Origin: Candidatus Dormiibacterota bacterium | Lineage (GTDB): Bacteria; Chloroflexota; Dormibacteria; UBA8260 | DNA: 13,466 nt | Direction: 5' to 3' | Assembly (NCBI GenBank): GCA_955652545.1 | Contig: CATPCA010000154.1 | Location: 1-13,466 of the forward strand | Shown here: positions 12,880 to 13,466 of the stretch, in pieces | Position numbering within the stretch: position 1 is the stretch's first letter | How the letters are laid out: the number at the start of each line of letters is the position of its first letter | The notes under the pieces: model-generated | Database searches by the model: none | What the model was told of the DNA's origin: nothing | Seen by the model: the letters and a program-made list of their open reading frames with translations, nothing else | Translations under genes and position numbers: made by a program

Positions 12880-13227
12880 ATGGGGACCAACCTGGACGAG
12901 TACCTGCTCGAGATCCAGTCGATCCGCTCGACCCTGACCAAGCTGCGGGCTGACGAAGCCGACCCGGAGCTGATCGAGGAGTACGAGGCCGAGCTGCGTA
13001 TCCTCATGGCGCTGTACACGGCGGCGACGGAGACGCTCGAGGCGGGCTTTGCCGACCCGCGGCTGCGCACCGTGCTCGAGGAGCTCGGCTTCGGCGAGTG
13101 GAACATGGAGAACGTGTACTCGTTCGTCTATGACGCCGCCATCGACATGGACGTGGCCGGCCACGACCTCGCGGCGCGCTTGTCCCAGACCGACTTCGTC
13201 GGCGCGCTGCTCAGCGCGGAGGAGTAG
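12880..13227 (+). CDS. Small acidic helical protein of unknown function
   Basis: A 115-residue protein with 25 Asp/Glu against 7 Lys/Arg, predicted mostly helical. Residues 1-55 (LDEYLLEIQSIRSTLTKLRADEADP...) look like two amphipathic helices, possibly a coiled-coil hairpin. A second helical part follows from about 60, including VLEELGFGEWNMENVYSF (65-82). It has no cysteine, signal peptide or membrane segment, so it is cytosolic. The ATG at 12880 follows AAGTGAGG and starts 23 bases after hppA, so the two are almost certainly co-transcribed. I do not recognise the family. The position suggests a role connected to hppA, but nothing in the sequence shows it. Confidence 0.65.
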   Translation: MGTNLDEYLLEIQSIRSTLTKLRADEADPELIEEYEAELRILMALYTAATETLEAGFADPRLRTVLEELGFGEWNMENVYSFVYDAAIDMDVAGHDLAARLSQTDFVGALLSAEE

Positions 13228-13237
13228 GCTGCCACCT

Positions 13238-13272
13238 GGCCGCTTGCCCAACGGCGGGTCGCGGCCGATACT
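13238..13272 (+). promoter_or_regulatory. Candidate permease promoter overlapping a hairpin
   Basis: TTGCCC (13244-13249), a 17-base spacer and GATACT (13267-13272) form a fair promoter. The same bases sit in an inverted repeat, GGCCGC (13238-13243) with GCGGCC (13261-13266), which could end the hppA transcript or bind a regulator. No T-run follows. Confidence 0.35.
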
Positions 13273-13325
13273 CCGGGGCAAACGTGCCGCACCCGCAGGC
13301 ATGTGGCGTTGAGAGGGGCGCGAAA

Positions 13326-13466
13326 ATGGCGGCTGCTGACCCACGAGCTGACCAGGACGGGGCGGACGCCCAACGTCTCGAGCAACTCGGCTACAGGCCG
13401 GAGCTGAGGCGGGTTCTCAACCTCTTCGAGAACTTCGCCATCGCCTTCTGCTACATCTCACCGGTC
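13326..13466 (+). CDS. APC-family amino acid permease, N-terminal fragment
   Basis: The first 47 codons of a gene that runs off the right edge. After a polar, charged N-terminus (MAAADPRADQDGADAQRLEQ) comes LGYRPELRRVLNLFENF and AIAFCYISPV. This is the characteristic start of APC-superfamily permeases of the GABA/amino acid type, where the helical L-x-x-x-L-x-x-F-x-N-F-A-I-A-F segment leads into the first transmembrane helix. The ATG at 13326 has GAGAGGGG about six bases upstream. The gene starts 98 bases after the acidic protein and has a candidate promoter of its own. The substrate cannot be judged from the fragment, though an asparaginase is in the same window. Confidence 0.75.
   Translation, partial: MAAADPRADQDGADAQRLEQLGYRPELRRVLNLFENFAIAFCYISPV

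Overview
The window is GC-rich, densely packed bacterial DNA. Coding frames mostly end codons in G or C, neighbouring genes overlap or sit a few bases apart, and several starts have a TAnnnT -10 box only 6-7 bases before the start codon, the layout of leaderless mRNAs. Together with a K+-independent H+-pumping pyrophosphatase, a Rhizobium-type asparaginase and a HadAB-like hydratase pair, this suggests Actinomycetota or a related high-GC terrestrial lineage (Chloroflexota, Dormibacterota). No rRNA or tRNA is present, so the placement is an inference. I saw no CRISPR array, prophage or plasmid genes.

Left end (1-1900): the 3' part of an IS481-type transposase enters from the window edge. It is followed by a 102-base palindromic element with 27-base arms (879-980) and then, on the minus strand, a secreted LysM-CHAP peptidoglycan hydrolase. 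Region 2034-4609 (+): an AI-2E/PerM-type membrane protein, a 64-residue zinc-ribbon protein whose promoter lies in the end of the previous gene, and an asparaginase whose GTG start lies in a large hairpin.

Middle (4640-9497): an acyl-chain metabolism block. A promoter and a palindromic operator-like site precede two MaoC/FAS1-like hydratase genes (overlapping by 4 bases) and an acyl-CoA dehydrogenase. A soluble inorganic pyrophosphatase faces them on the minus strand. An FabG-like dehydrogenase (SDR) and a glycosidase-like TIM-barrel protein then run on the plus strand. The hydratases, acyl-CoA dehydrogenase and SDR could catalyse successive oxidation and hydration steps on acyl-CoA substrates. 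Those reactions release AMP and pyrophosphate at the activation step, so a nearby pyrophosphatase fits, but the substrate cannot be read from the sequence.

Right end (9498-13466): a cold-shock-domain protein with a structured leader, a single-domain CinA-like protein (minus strand), the membrane H+-pyrophosphatase hppA, a small acidic helical protein of unknown function in the same transcription unit, and the first 47 codons of an APC-family amino acid permease.

I found no clearly new multi-gene system. The best leads are the palindromic element, the glycosidase-like protein with altered active-site residues, the divergent promoter built on one symmetric -10 box, the probable non-canonical start of the LysM-CHAP gene, and the operator with a small upstream ORF before the hydratases.
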